Assembly: GCF_000499205.1 (NCBI RefSeq)
Contig: NZ_AWUK01000065.1
Span: 1 to 58,390 of the forward strand
From: Paenibacillus sp. MAEPY2
GTDB lineage: Bacteria; Bacillota; Bacilli; Paenibacillales; Paenibacillaceae
Direction: 5' to 3'
Length of the DNA: 58,390 bases
In this document: in pieces, positions 32,896-41,971 of the stretch
How the letters are laid out: each line of letters opens with the position of its first letter
Numbering within the stretch: position 1 is the first letter of the stretch
Translations under genes and position numbers: made by a program
Notes under the pieces: model-generated
The model's database searches: none
What the model saw: the letters and a program-made list of their open reading frames with translations, nothing else
What the model was told of the DNA's origin: nothing

Positions 32896-33432
32896 TTGAC
32901 TAGGAATACATTTGATTTATGGATGGTGTGGGACAACCAGGAAGGCCTAATGTGTGTGGCGGAATACAACAAGGCTTCTGAAGAATATGAGGGGCAAGTT
33001 GAGGCAGTGAAGAACGAGTTTTCTTCTCATGGATCTGAAGGCGAGGGACGCATAGTACTTGCCAGGATTGAAAAGCAATCTTTTGTGAGTACCGAGAACG
33101 AGCCCGAGAATTCGCACCATGTGATTGTTTGGAACGAGTATGAGCGGGGGAAGAATTCACCAGATGTTGGGATCAGTCAGCCGCACATGAAGATTGAAGA
33201 GAGAACTATGTCCAAATTCCCACGTCAATCAGATCAAGATGGTCGATGGGTTATCAATTTTAAGTATTTTGATGGAATAGTGAAGGAACTCCATGAAAAA
33301 ACTGAGCAAATTTTGCTGAAGGTCAAATCAATGACTGCAGGCGGTGAAATGGATGTGGGTGGAGAAAACAATTGTACAACAGAGGGAAAGAACATAACTA
33401 AAATTATGCCCCTGGATATGCATAAGTTATAA
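32896..33432 (+). CDS. Hypothetical protein, paralogue of 35512-35805
   Basis: A 178-residue protein. Its first 70 residues share a spaced pattern with the gene at 35512 (LWxVxDNxxGLxCxxxYxxxxxEY..., then LARxEKxS), so the two are paralogues. The C-terminal 100 residues are extra, low in motifs and partly helical. TTG 32896 is inferred as the start; its ribosome binding site is weak (GAGAGAGAA about 20 bases upstream). The next 220 bases hold only a short frame (CPECGGESQHES...) lacking a start codon, possibly a zinc-ribbon relic. Confidence 0.6.
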   Translation: MTRNTFDLWMVWDNQEGLMCVAEYNKASEEYEGQVEAVKNEFSSHGSEGEGRIVLARIEKQSFVSTENEPENSHHVIVWNEYERGKNSPDVGISQPHMKIEERTMSKFPRQSDQDGRWVINFKYFDGIVKELHEKTEQILLKVKSMTAGGEMDVGGENNCTTEGKNITKIMPLDMHKL

Positions 33433-33654
33433 CAATAAGTGGGTAGACAGCCTCCTCATCTGCTGGGAAAACTGTCCGGAGTGTGGCGGTGAATCTCAAC
33501 ATGAATCGGTTAGAGAGTTACGAAAAGATGATGAATGGTACACAGAGGACTGATTAGCCTCTATCTTATCAGTATCTGGTCACTATTGCCCTGCAATATT
33601 TAAACAATATGAAGCCTGTCATTTGTTTGACTGGTACATCAAGGAGGATAATAT

Positions 33655-33996
33655 ATGAATGATTTAAATTCAGACAAGCCATTTGGTAGCTACGCAGCTC
33701 ATCAACCAAACTATGAAGATTTCCAGCAACTCGGTAAGCAGGATGACTATATTTTTCAATCGTTAGTGCATCTCGGAAATGCTTCTCATCACGTATCTTG
33801 GGGATTAACGGTCCTGGAATATACGGATGTACCTGTGGAACTGAAAGAAGAAATACGTCAGCTTCAGCGGGCTGTTAAAAACGTACAAGAACAACTCAGA
33901 GCACATGAAGATCGAGGGGATGGCCAAAACCCAGTAAATACGAATTCAGAAATTATCCTCAATGCTCGGCCCTTTATTGTAATACCTGAGAAGTAA
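33655..33996 (+). CDS. Hypothetical protein
   Basis: A 113-residue soluble protein with a helical centre (ELKEEIRQLQRAVKNVQEQL) that could form a short coiled coil. AAGGAGGATAATAT precedes the ATG. No recognised family or cysteines. Confidence 0.65.
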   Translation: MNDLNSDKPFGSYAAHQPNYEDFQQLGKQDDYIFQSLVHLGNASHHVSWGLTVLEYTDVPVELKEEIRQLQRAVKNVQEQLRAHEDRGDGQNPVNTNSEIILNARPFIVIPEK

Positions 33997-34109
33997 TTAA
34001 ATCTTCATCGTTGGAAATCAACATCTGCATACAGGCATGTATGGTGTTGTTGCCAGGTATGACTATGAACGTCAAACTTAATTGTTCCATATAACAAAGG
34101 AGAGTTCGC

Positions 34110-35093
34110 ATGGAATACGCAGTAATGGATCGTGATGGCAGCAAGCACTTGGTGCATGTTTCCGAAATTGAATACCTTCAACGTTCCAATAGTTTGATTG
34201 AGATCGCTCCTCATAAAAAGGACGAGTTTCACATTGTTTTCGGTTTATATAAACCCCAGTCTGGAATTACTTTATCCGGTGAATTAGTTAGTATTCAATC
34301 CATTTTCCAACAAATTATCGGAGAGAGATTGGTCTATCTTCAGGGTCCATACTGTATCCAACTACAAATGGTGGACATTCAAGTTTATCCTGCTTTGCAA
34401 AGCGGCGTTCCTTTTGCAGCTTTAGTTGAAGGAGAAATTAAGCTAAATAGAAACACCCTTGCCTCGTTTAAACACGACGAAAATGTATCTCTCCAAGATA
34501 ATATCTTGAAAAGAGAAGGTATTTTCTCACTTGAACGAACGGTAATAGGACGAAATTTCACTCTTGAAGATTGGAAAGCAGTGGCGGCACTAAATGAACA
34601 CTCTCAACGTTCGGATCAGTCAGAACAAGATGAGAGACGTATAGATACCAGAGAAAATAGATTACAAGAAGTGTTGCAGAAGAAGAAACTTAACTCACAC
34701 ACCCTTTATGCATATATATTGACACACACCTACGGTATTGAAGACACCATATGCATAATGAATTCATCTATTGAACCACAGGTCATGGAAATTTTAATTG
34801 CTTACATTCAGTTGCAAGCTTCTGACATTGACCCGCATTACGGAATGTCGGAAGACGAGGTTATGGACATAGTTCTCATGTTGTATGATAACCCCTTAGA
34901 GATTACTGAATATGATCCAGATATATGTGAAATCGATCTTTTTATCAATTGGGAAACATGGTGTGGATATGATAAAGAGATTATGGATATGGAACTTTTC
35001 AGACAAGATGAACTTCAATCCGTGCTACGAAATATCGTACTCACGAATGATACCAAGATTACGCAGATACATGAAAATTCAACTAAAAAATAA
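34110..35093 (+). CDS. Hypothetical protein
   Basis: A 327-residue soluble acidic protein. A beta-rich N-terminal half (residues 1-120) is followed by a charged linker (QRSDQSEQDERRIDTRENR) and a helical C-terminal half rich in Asp, Ile and Met. CAAAGGAGAGTTCGC precedes the ATG. No motif was recognised; it is one of the largest unknown products in this run. Confidence 0.7.
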   Translation: MEYAVMDRDGSKHLVHVSEIEYLQRSNSLIEIAPHKKDEFHIVFGLYKPQSGITLSGELVSIQSIFQQIIGERLVYLQGPYCIQLQMVDIQVYPALQSGVPFAALVEGEIKLNRNTLASFKHDENVSLQDNILKREGIFSLERTVIGRNFTLEDWKAVAALNEHSQRSDQSEQDERRIDTRENRLQEVLQKKKLNSHTLYAYILTHTYGIEDTICIMNSSIEPQVMEILIAYIQLQASDIDPHYGMSEDEVMDIVLMLYDNPLEITEYDPDICEIDLFINWETWCGYDKEIMDMELFRQDELQSVLRNIVLTNDTKITQIHENSTKK

Positions 35094-35144
35094 AAATATG
35101 CTCTGTAAGTGAAAATCTAAAATTATGACGGGAGAAATTTTCAG

Positions 35145-35384
35145 ATGACCCTTATCAATAAGATTCCTTTTCTAGCATTTGCTTTGTATTACTTAGTTCT
35201 ATCTTTATGGGGCATTGCAGGTCTTATTTTATTTCCAGAAAGAACTGAACATTTGATTCTTATATTTGCTGGTTGTGTTGCGTTTTTCAGGATTCTGAAG
35301 TTTAAAGAAAACCTTAATCGACGAAAAGCTTTTCTAGGCTGTTGTCTGCTGGGCTTGATTACTTTATTCATCCTTATTTCTTAG
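35145..35384 (+). CDS. Small membrane protein
   Basis: A 79-residue protein with about two or three hydrophobic helices (FLAFALYYLVLSLWGIAGLI, LILIFAGCVAFFRIL, AFLGCCLLGLITLFILIS) and a basic loop between them (KFKENLNRRK). GACGGGAGAAATTTTCAG precedes the ATG. Function unknown. Confidence 0.65.
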   Translation: MTLINKIPFLAFALYYLVLSLWGIAGLILFPERTEHLILIFAGCVAFFRILKFKENLNRRKAFLGCCLLGLITLFILIS

Positions 35385-35511
35385 ATAGTATAGTGTTGCA
35401 AACATTGGAGGTTAGATTTTATTACCTATCACTTGAGATAGAATCGGTCTTATAAATACCTAAGTAAACATGAAAAATGATGCCTATATTTACTTACTGG
35501 GGGATAGTTGG

Positions 35512-35805
35512 ATGGACAAAGAAGGACTTTGGTTAGTTTACGACAACGAAATGGGTTTAATTTGTATTGGAGATTACGATTTATGTAATTCTGAATACAA
35601 AAGGTATGTAATTGAAGCAAAAGACTTTGTCGGAGCATTGGATCAGGGGATATTTATTGATACCACGGTCGAGGGGATTCACCTGGCAAGGGTGGAGAAG
35701 AAGTCACATATAGTTGAAATGGACAAGTGGGTATATGAATGGAAAGAAGAAAATTATGATTCTACTCCCAAATTAGATAATAATAAGCTGCGGCAGATCC
35801 CTTGA
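35512..35805 (+). CDS. Hypothetical protein, paralogue of 32896-33432
   Basis: A 97-residue protein (MDKEGLWLVYDNEMGLICIG...) that shares the DN-GL-C and LARVEKKS pattern of the longer protein at 32896. ATG 35512 follows GGGGGATAGTTGG; an upstream in-frame ATG at 35470 has no site. A terminator follows 75 bases downstream. Function unknown. Confidence 0.65.
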   Translation: MDKEGLWLVYDNEMGLICIGDYDLCNSEYKRYVIEAKDFVGALDQGIFIDTTVEGIHLARVEKKSHIVEMDKWVYEWKEENYDSTPKLDNNKLRQIP

Positions 35806-35878
35806 TCTAAAAAATCTTTCGTATGGTTTCATCAGTGAGTTACCCAGTTATTTACATGCTAACCCAGAGACTCTCCAG

Positions 35879-35909
35879 AGGAGACTGAATTAATCAGTCT
35901 CTTTTTTGT
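35879..35909 (+). terminator. Intrinsic terminator
   Basis: GAGACTGA-ATTAA-TCAGTCTC followed by TTTTTTG. Confidence 0.85.
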
Positions 35910-35975
35910 TGACTTATAATCCGAACGCTATTACATTGAAATTTAATTACGTGATAATCAAGGAGGGCTTCTAGT

Positions 35976-36365
35976 TTGGACACAATTGGTGATCGAGTTC
36001 GCATGCTCTGCAGCAGCCAAAAGCTAAACATGGACGGTTTAGCTAAAGTTATGCGTATACCCCATTCGAGAGCAGGGTAGCAAAGTCATAACAGAATATA
36101 AAAGCACCACGAGCGCCTCAATCTCCAATATAGAGAAAGATCGACATAGACCATCCCTTGATATTTCTATCGCTTTATGTGAGCATTTCAATGTTACTCT
36201 GGATTGGCTTATTTTAGGTAAGGGCGAGTCACTGTGTACACTCCTCCTGAACCAGAAGTCACTAATGATTTGATAGAATTAAAGGCACTTATACGTTCAA
36301 CTGTGATTACTGAAGTACATAAACAGCTACAGGAACGTAGAGATACCATAAAGGAACTATATTAA
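35976..36365 (+). pseudogene. Broken XRE-family regulator
   Basis: TTG 35976 has an AAGGAGGG site. The first part (MDTIGDRVRMLCSSQKLNMD then GLAKVM) begins an HTH domain but reaches a stop at about 36077. A second frame then gives TTSASISNIEKDRHRPSLDI then SIALCEHFNVTLDWLILGKG, the rest of the HTH_3 domain, and a third frame continues VYTPPEPEVTNDLIELKALI to KELY. Two frame changes are therefore needed to read the full product (about 130 residues), so it is a decayed regulator. Confidence 0.8.
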
Positions 36366-36387
36366 TGAGTGGTCACGGTTGGGGTAG

Positions 36388-36460
36388 CTAGATAATCTAG
36401 TTTTTTTGTTTTTAGAAGATAGCAACAACTGAAGTCGCTTAAATTTAGCGGTTTTTTTAT
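36388..36460 (+). terminator. Two weak terminator-like hairpins
   Basis: CTAGA-TAA-TCTAG followed by seven T (36388-36407), then CGCTTAAATTTAGCG followed by seven T (about 36436-36458). They lie just after the broken regulator. The rest of the gap up to 36716 shows no gene; TATATTAT at about 36693 may be a -10 box for the next gene. Confidence 0.5.
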
Positions 36461-36716
36461 TCTAGTAGCGAAGGTCCACAACGGCCTAGGAATTTCAAAT
36501 TATGAATTATGATATGACAGCAGCCAGTATGACGTAATCCCTTGAAAACAGAGATACAGCGCAAACAGACTCAAAATCAGACCATGTATTCCTAAATCTT
36601 ATATTCTTTCAACGAAGCCAGATGTTGACTCAAACAGTATAGAACCATTTTTGGCCCATCTCAATTTTTAAAAATTCTATAATGAATCTATATATTATAG
36701 AAGAGGAGAAGTTATT

Positions 36717-37310
36717 ATGATCAAATTAGTTTTATTTAAGTTATGCAGTGATACTATTAGATTTGCTATTAAAGCAAAGTATGTCTGGGCTTTATGGATC
36801 ACATTATGTTTATGTAGCTTTATTGTTCTTCTGCGATTTAATGTTAATGCTGCTGCTGATCTAGTGATACTTTCATTCTTATTTTTCGTTGTAAGCGTAG
36901 CCGATCGACTTGTCTATAAGAAAATCACCACCTATGTGATAATGAACCGATTTATGAGAACTCTTCACATGAATCTCCCGGAAGGTACAGTAGATCGTCA
37001 CGAACTTAAATCAATTGTTTTAGAACTTATAGAAGCACTCGAAAAGGGATCTCGAAAAACAAAAAAAACGTACCGCATGAAGACTCACCAACGAATCTTA
37101 GATCAGCTATTAGATGATAAGTTTCAAGAGATAGTCTCAGTAAATTATGAACAGTCCGGAACCGGAATAATTTATGAAAAAGTTGTGATGGTATCATATT
37201 CAAGAATATGGAAAAAGAAATACAAGAAAATAAGGACTCTCTTCTTATTAGCTCCGGAAAATAAATTCGAGGTGCAGTTGCAATTCAAAAATAGTCTATT
37301 GGTTGATTGA
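36717..37310 (+). CDS. Membrane-anchored hypothetical protein
   Basis: A 197-residue protein with two transmembrane helices near the N-terminus (WALWITLCLCSFIVLL and AADLVILSFLFFVVSVAD) and a large basic cytoplasmic domain (KKTYRMKTHQRILDQLLDDK...). AGAGGAGAAGTTATT precedes the ATG. Not recognised. Confidence 0.65.
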   Translation: MIKLVLFKLCSDTIRFAIKAKYVWALWITLCLCSFIVLLRFNVNAAADLVILSFLFFVVSVADRLVYKKITTYVIMNRFMRTLHMNLPEGTVDRHELKSIVLELIEALEKGSRKTKKTYRMKTHQRILDQLLDDKFQEIVSVNYEQSGTGIIYEKVVMVSYSRIWKKKYKKIRTLFLLAPENKFEVQLQFKNSLLVD

Positions 37311-37340
37311 ACTTCAATGTTTCTCTCATAATGCAACCGG

Positions 37341-37369
37341 CTGGCCAAACCATAGGCCAGCTTGTTTTG
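37341..37369 (+). terminator. Intrinsic terminator
   Basis: GCTGGCC / GGCCAGC with a loop of eight bases, followed by TTGTTTTG. Confidence 0.75.
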
Positions 37370-37424
37370 TCGAATTTGGAAGAACAATTTTTCCACATGG
37401 CTAAATTAAGGGTTAATTCTCATC

Positions 37425-37464
37425 AAGAAGACTCCCAATAATTATCTTGGAAGTCTTCTTTTTT
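37425..37464 (+). terminator. Intrinsic terminator
   Basis: AAGAAGACTCC pairs with GGAAGTCTTCTT (one bulge), followed by TTTT. It lies between the plus-strand membrane gene and the convergent secreted-protein gene. Confidence 0.75.
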
Positions 37465-37502
37465 GAGACGTAACCCTTACTAAATGGATTAATTATGGAA
37501 CT

Positions 37503-37955
37503 TTAGCCGAATGGCACGTCAGACGCACGTACTTCAATGCTTCCACTTACTGTACCATCAGCAGTATTATAATCTACGTTAAAAGTTTGTCCACTTGCGT
37601 TAGTAACAAGAATAGTCTTAGAGCTATTCGCACTAACTGTCCCAGTCCAGATATTTTGTTTTTTCCCATTTAAATTGTATGAGATATAGACATTTAGAGT
37701 TTGGGATTGTGTATTGGAAATATACACTCTGGCATAATCGTATCCAGCCTTCTGAGACCAAGAATTTCCTGAACTAGTGAGTTTACCATCAGTTATAGGT
37801 AAGTACTCGGTAAATGGTGTGATTTCAGGAAGAGATGAGTCCACGATAATTGCAGGTCGTGATGGAGATTCAGCTGCAAAGGCTGAAACGGACGACAGCG
37901 ACGTTAATGCGGCTACTACAGAAAAAATTAATAAACTCTTTTTGAATCTTTTCAA
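37503..37955 (-). CDS. Secreted protein of unknown function
   Basis: A 150-residue protein with a signal peptide (KRFKKSLLIFSVVAALTSLS, cleavage near AFAAE). The mature part is beta-rich (YARVYISNTQSQTLNVYISY) with repeated Ser/Thr/Asn and no cysteine. The start is TTG 37955 because GGAGGG lies at 8 bases; a longer in-frame ATG lacks a site. It resembles small secreted proteins of bacilli such as the one at 1653, but no specific family is recognised. Confidence 0.75.
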   Translation of the reverse strand: MKRFKKSLLIFSVVAALTSLSSVSAFAAESPSRPAIIVDSSLPEITPFTEYLPITDGKLTSSGNSWSQKAGYDYARVYISNTQSQTLNVYISYNLNGKKQNIWTGTVSANSSKTILVTNASGQTFNVDYNTADGTVSGSIEVRASDVPFG

Positions 37956-38334
37956 TTTTATTCCCTCCAATTTTAGATTTGTTCACCTATTCCTTGTTAG
38001 CAGATGTTGGTGATGGAAATAATTTACCATATATTTAAAAATATTTCCATATTTATTTTAAGAGTCTATATATCTAGCAAGTCAAAAGGAGCTATTGAAG
38101 AAGATATAGAGCAGGTTTTTTTAGACTGTGTTTTGTATGCATTTATTTAAACTTATGGATTAAAACATCTTCTTTGACATCCATAATGTGGTATGACATG
38201 ATATTCAGTAAATCAAAGATAGTCAAAGGCTAATATGTGGGGAATAACGTTGCTAGGAAGCCTATCATCATGATGACTTTAATTTCCCTCTCAGAAGCAT
38301 GTAAAAAACAAGATAACGAGAGGATGATTATTAC
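37956..38334. other. Intergenic stretch
   Basis: About 380 bases between divergent genes. On the minus strand a TTGACT...TATATA pair at about 38060-38090 could drive the secreted-protein gene. No further structure or gene was found. Confidence 0.35.
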
Positions 38335-38895
38335 ATGGAAATCGTCTATCATGCATCACCGCAAACGGATCTGAAGGTTATTAATCCCGGGCACAACAAT
38401 GAAGGCAGAGTATTTGCAGCAGTCGATTTTGACATGGCTCACGCCTTTTTAGGTCGCGAAGGGCGAGGGTGGGTAATGGGGCAACATAGGGAGAATGGCA
38501 TTCCCATTTTTACTGAAAGAGTCTTTGGAGCGTTTGAATTCCGGTATCGTGATGTACCAGGAGCGATATATAAGTTAGATGCCGGTCCATTTTTCACAGA
38601 ACCTGAACGTTGGAATGAGGAAGTTATCACGGATACCGCCGTCACCCCAATTGCACCACCTATAGTCTATACCGATGTCCGGAATAAATTGCGTGAGATG
38701 GACAAAGCCGGGCAAATCAAGATCGAATGGTGGAGTGGCCAGAAAGATGATCAAGCGATTCTCGACTATTGGCTCAGGTCAGCAACTGATTCAAGTTATC
38801 ATAGCTTTGTGCTTCAAACTGCACGTGCCTTTTTGGAATATAACCGACCATACCTTCGACAAGAATTCGAACAACGATTACACCGGCCAAGGTAA
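38335..38895 (+). CDS. Hypothetical protein, possibly of ADP-ribosyltransferase-like fold
   Basis: A 186-residue soluble protein. The N-terminal IVYHASPQTDLKVINPGH and VFAAVDFDMAHAFL recall the YHxS...G.VFA.D...A..F pattern of small ADP-ribosyltransferase-like proteins (NAD-binding His, then an active-site strand), but no conserved catalytic Glu was recognised. GAGAGGATGATTATTAC precedes the ATG. It sits just before a DNA ligase and an SRAP gene, which suggests a nucleic-acid repair or defence role. The fold assignment is only a guess. Confidence 0.45.
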   Translation: MEIVYHASPQTDLKVINPGHNNEGRVFAAVDFDMAHAFLGREGRGWVMGQHRENGIPIFTERVFGAFEFRYRDVPGAIYKLDAGPFFTEPERWNEEVITDTAVTPIAPPIVYTDVRNKLREMDKAGQIKIEWWSGQKDDQAILDYWLRSATDSSYHSFVLQTARAFLEYNRPYLRQEFEQRLHRPR

Positions 38896-39024
38896 TTGGA
38901 TCAACTAAAACATCCCCGGAATAGATAATAACATTTGACTGTACATAATTCTCATTCATCCCAACAATCTCATATAGAATCACTTATACTCCGCATGCTA
39001 AAGTTAGGGCGGAGGTTTTTACTT

Positions 39025-39912
39025 ATGCTAAATAAACCATTAAAACCAATGTTATTACAGCCATTAGTACCTGGTGAAATTAAAAAAGACTGGAAGTCCA
39101 GCATTAAGTGGGACGGATTTAGAATCTTAATTCATTACGATAATGGTAGTGTACGTGCATATACAAGACATGGAACTGAAGTAACTGGACGCTTTCCGGA
39201 GCTTCAAAAAATAAAGTTATCCGTTAAAACGGCTATCCTGGATGGAGAATGCATCGCTTTTGATGTTACTCAGCCTACAGATCAACCACCGAAGATCTGG
39301 TGGGACGATGCAATGACCCGTTTTCACACGAAAAAGTCTACCGCCGTCAAATCAATCTGTAAAACATTAAAAGCTCACTTTCCGATATGGGACGTTTTGT
39401 GGGTCGATGGCCAGTCTGTAACGACGATGACATTTGATGAGAGGCGTGAACTTCTTCAGATGTTATTACCACCATCTGAGATCATCTCCATAACACCTTT
39501 ATATGATGATGGTTTGCAGCTCTTCTTAGGAGTAGAACAACAAGGATTAGAAGGAATAGTTCAATACAACAGTGACGCACCTTATTATTTAAATTCACGA
39601 CCCAAAAATGTAATTACAAAAATAAAGGCGTATCAATATGTCACATGCCAGATCTCTGCAATTAGAAAAGGGGTATTTGGTTGGGGATTACAACTGGATG
39701 AAAAATACGTCGGGTTACTTGAATTTCCACCACATAAAGACATCTTGTCTAAGTTTCATTCTACAGCAAAGAAACTTGTAAGAACTGAAAATATGGATTG
39801 GATCTATATTGAACCAGTTTTAAGTTGCGAAGTGCGATTTCAGTGCTTTACCAAAGATGGTAAACTAAGATCACCAATAATAGAGGAACTAGTTGATTTT
39901 ACTGTAGCTTAA
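39025..39912 (+). CDS. ATP-dependent DNA ligase
   Basis: A 295-residue ligase close to the minimal LigC/LigD-ligase type. Motif I is SSIKWDGFR (Lys28 is the adenylation site), motif III AILDGECIAFD, a FPIWDVLWVDG strand, motif IV LEGIVQYN, and motif V VITKIKAYQ. The C-terminal OB fold ends with QCFTKDGKLRSPIIEELV. Unlike many LigD proteins it has no extra polymerase or phosphoesterase domain. ATG 39025 is preceded by GGAGG at 9 bases; upstream in-frame ATGs add an unrelated N-terminus. It seals nicks using ATP and may serve plasmid end joining or repair. Confidence 0.9.
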   Translation: MLNKPLKPMLLQPLVPGEIKKDWKSSIKWDGFRILIHYDNGSVRAYTRHGTEVTGRFPELQKIKLSVKTAILDGECIAFDVTQPTDQPPKIWWDDAMTRFHTKKSTAVKSICKTLKAHFPIWDVLWVDGQSVTTMTFDERRELLQMLLPPSEIISITPLYDDGLQLFLGVEQQGLEGIVQYNSDAPYYLNSRPKNVITKIKAYQYVTCQISAIRKGVFGWGLQLDEKYVGLLEFPPHKDILSKFHSTAKKLVRTENMDWIYIEPVLSCEVRFQCFTKDGKLRSPIIEELVDFTVA

Positions 39913-39991
39913 CGGGGTGTGGAGCCTTTGTTACTAACTAACACTTCTCCATCATAGATCAATGACGAATAATATAGTGAGGTGCATTCGT

Positions 39992-40660
39992 ATGTGCGGC
40001 AGATTTACAATTGTAGATCCTCTTGAAAGCATAATGGAACGATACCTAGCTTTCGATGCTAACGGTTTTGACTATCGACCAAATTATAACGTTGCCCCTA
40101 TGCAGTTTATACCGTCAATTATTGCAACCAGTAATGGTAATCGTTTAGGTTCACTTCGTTGGGGTCTTGTACCTTCATGGGCTAAAGATGACAAAATCGG
40201 ATCTAAAATGATAAATGCACGTGCTGAGACCCTAACTGAAAAACCTGCATTTAAGCGGTTGATCAGTTCCAAGAGATGTATCGTTCCTTGTTCAGGTTTT
40301 TATGAGTGGAAGAAGGATGTATCCGGAAAGCAGCCAATGCGAATCTTGATGAGAGACAACTCTATTTTCTCGCTTGCGGGCCTGTATGACACTTGGTTAG
40401 ATCCGGACGGAAACAAATTATCAACGTGTACTATTATAACCACCGAGCCTAATATTTTTATGGCTGAAATCCACAACCGTATGCCGGCCATTATTAGACC
40501 GCAAGATGAAGAAGAGTGGTTAAATAGAGAAACAGACAAAAAAAGCGTTATAGGACTTCTTAGACCGTTTGCAGCCGAAGAAATGCGTGCATACAAGGTG
40601 GACTCTTCAGTAGGTAATGTGAAGAACAATAATAAAGAGTTAATCCGAGAAGTTTCATAA
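39992..40660 (+). CDS. SOS response-associated peptidase (SRAP/HMCES-like)
   Basis: A 222-residue SRAP protein. After removal of the first Met the N-terminal Cys of MCGRFT is the catalytic residue that crosslinks to abasic sites. YNVAP (Asn), GFYEWKK (Glu) and AEIHNRMP (His) complete the active site, and RWGLVPSWA and NARAET are conserved. The length is normal. ATG 39992 was chosen so that Cys is second; GTGAGGTG lies 8 bases upstream. It protects single-stranded DNA at abasic sites and fits the neighbouring ligase. Confidence 0.96.
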   Translation: MCGRFTIVDPLESIMERYLAFDANGFDYRPNYNVAPMQFIPSIIATSNGNRLGSLRWGLVPSWAKDDKIGSKMINARAETLTEKPAFKRLISSKRCIVPCSGFYEWKKDVSGKQPMRILMRDNSIFSLAGLYDTWLDPDGNKLSTCTIITTEPNIFMAEIHNRMPAIIRPQDEEEWLNRETDKKSVIGLLRPFAAEEMRAYKVDSSVGNVKNNNKELIREVS

Positions 40661-40677
40661 AGAAATAGTAAAACTTT

Positions 40678-40703
40678 AGGACGGCTATCGCCGTCCTATT
40701 TGT
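40678..40703 (+). terminator. Short stem, terminator-like
   Basis: AGGACGGC-TATC-GCCGTCCT followed by ATTTGTC; the T tract is poor. Confidence 0.6.
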
Positions 40704-40825
40704 CTGTCTCCAGAAGTATGAGCCCCCTTGGCACGTACCACGGATCGTCACCGAGTAAGTAAGGGGAGAGACTTATGTCACGCTGCTTTCATCCGTTCTC
40801 GCTTTGGCTCTTTTAACTTTAAGTA

Positions 40826-41171
40826 GTGAAGCTCTTCATTAACATAAAGCAACAAGGGCTTGAAGGCATCATTCAATACAACAGTTATGCACCAGACAAT
40901 GTCATTACAAAGGTCAAGGCATATCAATATGCAATCTGTAAAATTGTCTCTATTCGAAAAGAAAAGTTTGGTTTAGGCTTACAATTGAATGATAAGTATG
41001 TTGGTCTTCTTGAATATCCCCCACAAAAAAACCTGATACAGCAGTTTCATCCAATTAAATAATTGGATTTATTTAGAGCCTATGATAAGCTGCAAAATCA
41101 AATTTCAGTGTTTTACAAAGTATGGTAATCTAAGATCACCGATACTTGTTGAATTCCTTCCTACTTGCTGA
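40826..41171 (+). pseudogene. Decayed ATP-dependent DNA ligase, C-terminal relic
   Basis: The first frame (KQQGLEGIIQYNSYAPDNVI, TKVKAYQYAICKI, KYVGLLEYPPQKN) aligns with residues of the ligase at 39025, and a second frame then continues NWIYLEPMISCKIKFQCFTK and YGNLRSPILVEFL, which matches its OB-fold end. A frameshift near 41060 divides them. The 5' two-thirds of the gene are absent. The sequence differs from the intact ligase throughout, so it is an old paralogue rather than a recent copy. Confidence 0.88.
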
Positions 41172-41311
41172 TTTTGTATCAACCTGTAGCTTGTAATCAG
41201 ATGAGAATATAAAATGGATCTACAGTAAATTTACTCTAGATCCATTCTTTAATGTTCGTTAATTTAAATTTGTTGCCACAGCTACATTTAGTGAAATTCA
41301 GCAATCACGTA

Positions 41312-41845
41312 TCAATCAATTGTGTAGATGGACCACATACCTTCATTATTCATCCGGACCGCGTACATCATTTTAACTTCTTCAATCGTGTCTGTACTGG
41401 AATCTAAACGTTCCCCGAGGACAGTAACATGCACTTGGTTTTTGATTGATTCATTATTTTCAATGCTTTCAATTGTTGAAAAATTATATTGGAATTCCTC
41501 ACTATAATACCCATCCATGGAATCGGCCAGTTTTTCGGTGACAAATCCGGAACGGTACAGATTGTGATCATGCTCAACAAGGCCTTTTAAGTTTAATTTA
41601 AGTACATCTAGAAGAGGGGATTCTTCTTCCGTAAGGGAGGATTCAGCCTCTTTAAAATCAATATCAATACCAGGTTTAAATTTGGTTGAAGGGTCCGCTT
41701 CAGGGCTCGGAGATGTCTCAGGTGATGAATTCTGAGATGTATTTGTCGTGTTATTTGGTTCATCATTTGGTGAGGTTGTATCACCACACGCCGTAAGAAG
41801 AATAAATGAAGTTAACAACACTGTTAATGCAAATGATTTTATCAT
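41312..41845 (-). CDS. Lipoprotein of unknown function
   Basis: A 177-residue lipoprotein. The signal MIKSFALTVLLTSFILLTAC ends in a lipobox (LTAC), then comes a Ser/Thr/Pro/Asn linker (about residues 25-55) and a soluble C-terminal domain with LADSMDGYYSEEFQYNF and an EVKMMYAVRMNNEGMWSIY end typical of small lipoproteins of bacilli. GGTGGGATATA precedes ATG 41845. Layout and composition resemble the lipoprotein at 28-576. Not recognised. Confidence 0.78.
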   Translation of the reverse strand: MIKSFALTVLLTSFILLTACGDTTSPNDEPNNTTNTSQNSSPETSPSPEADPSTKFKPGIDIDFKEAESSLTEEESPLLDVLKLNLKGLVEHDHNLYRSGFVTEKLADSMDGYYSEEFQYNFSTIESIENNESIKNQVHVTVLGERLDSSTDTIEEVKMMYAVRMNNEGMWSIYTID

Positions 41846-41971
41846 TATATCCCACCTTTATAAGATTCATGTAGATAAAGACGCTATAATGATGGGAAAA
41901 GTTACATTTTTTTAAAAAGAGAAATAGGAAAAGGGAAATCATATTGCGATTTCCCTTTAAAAACCGAAGGA

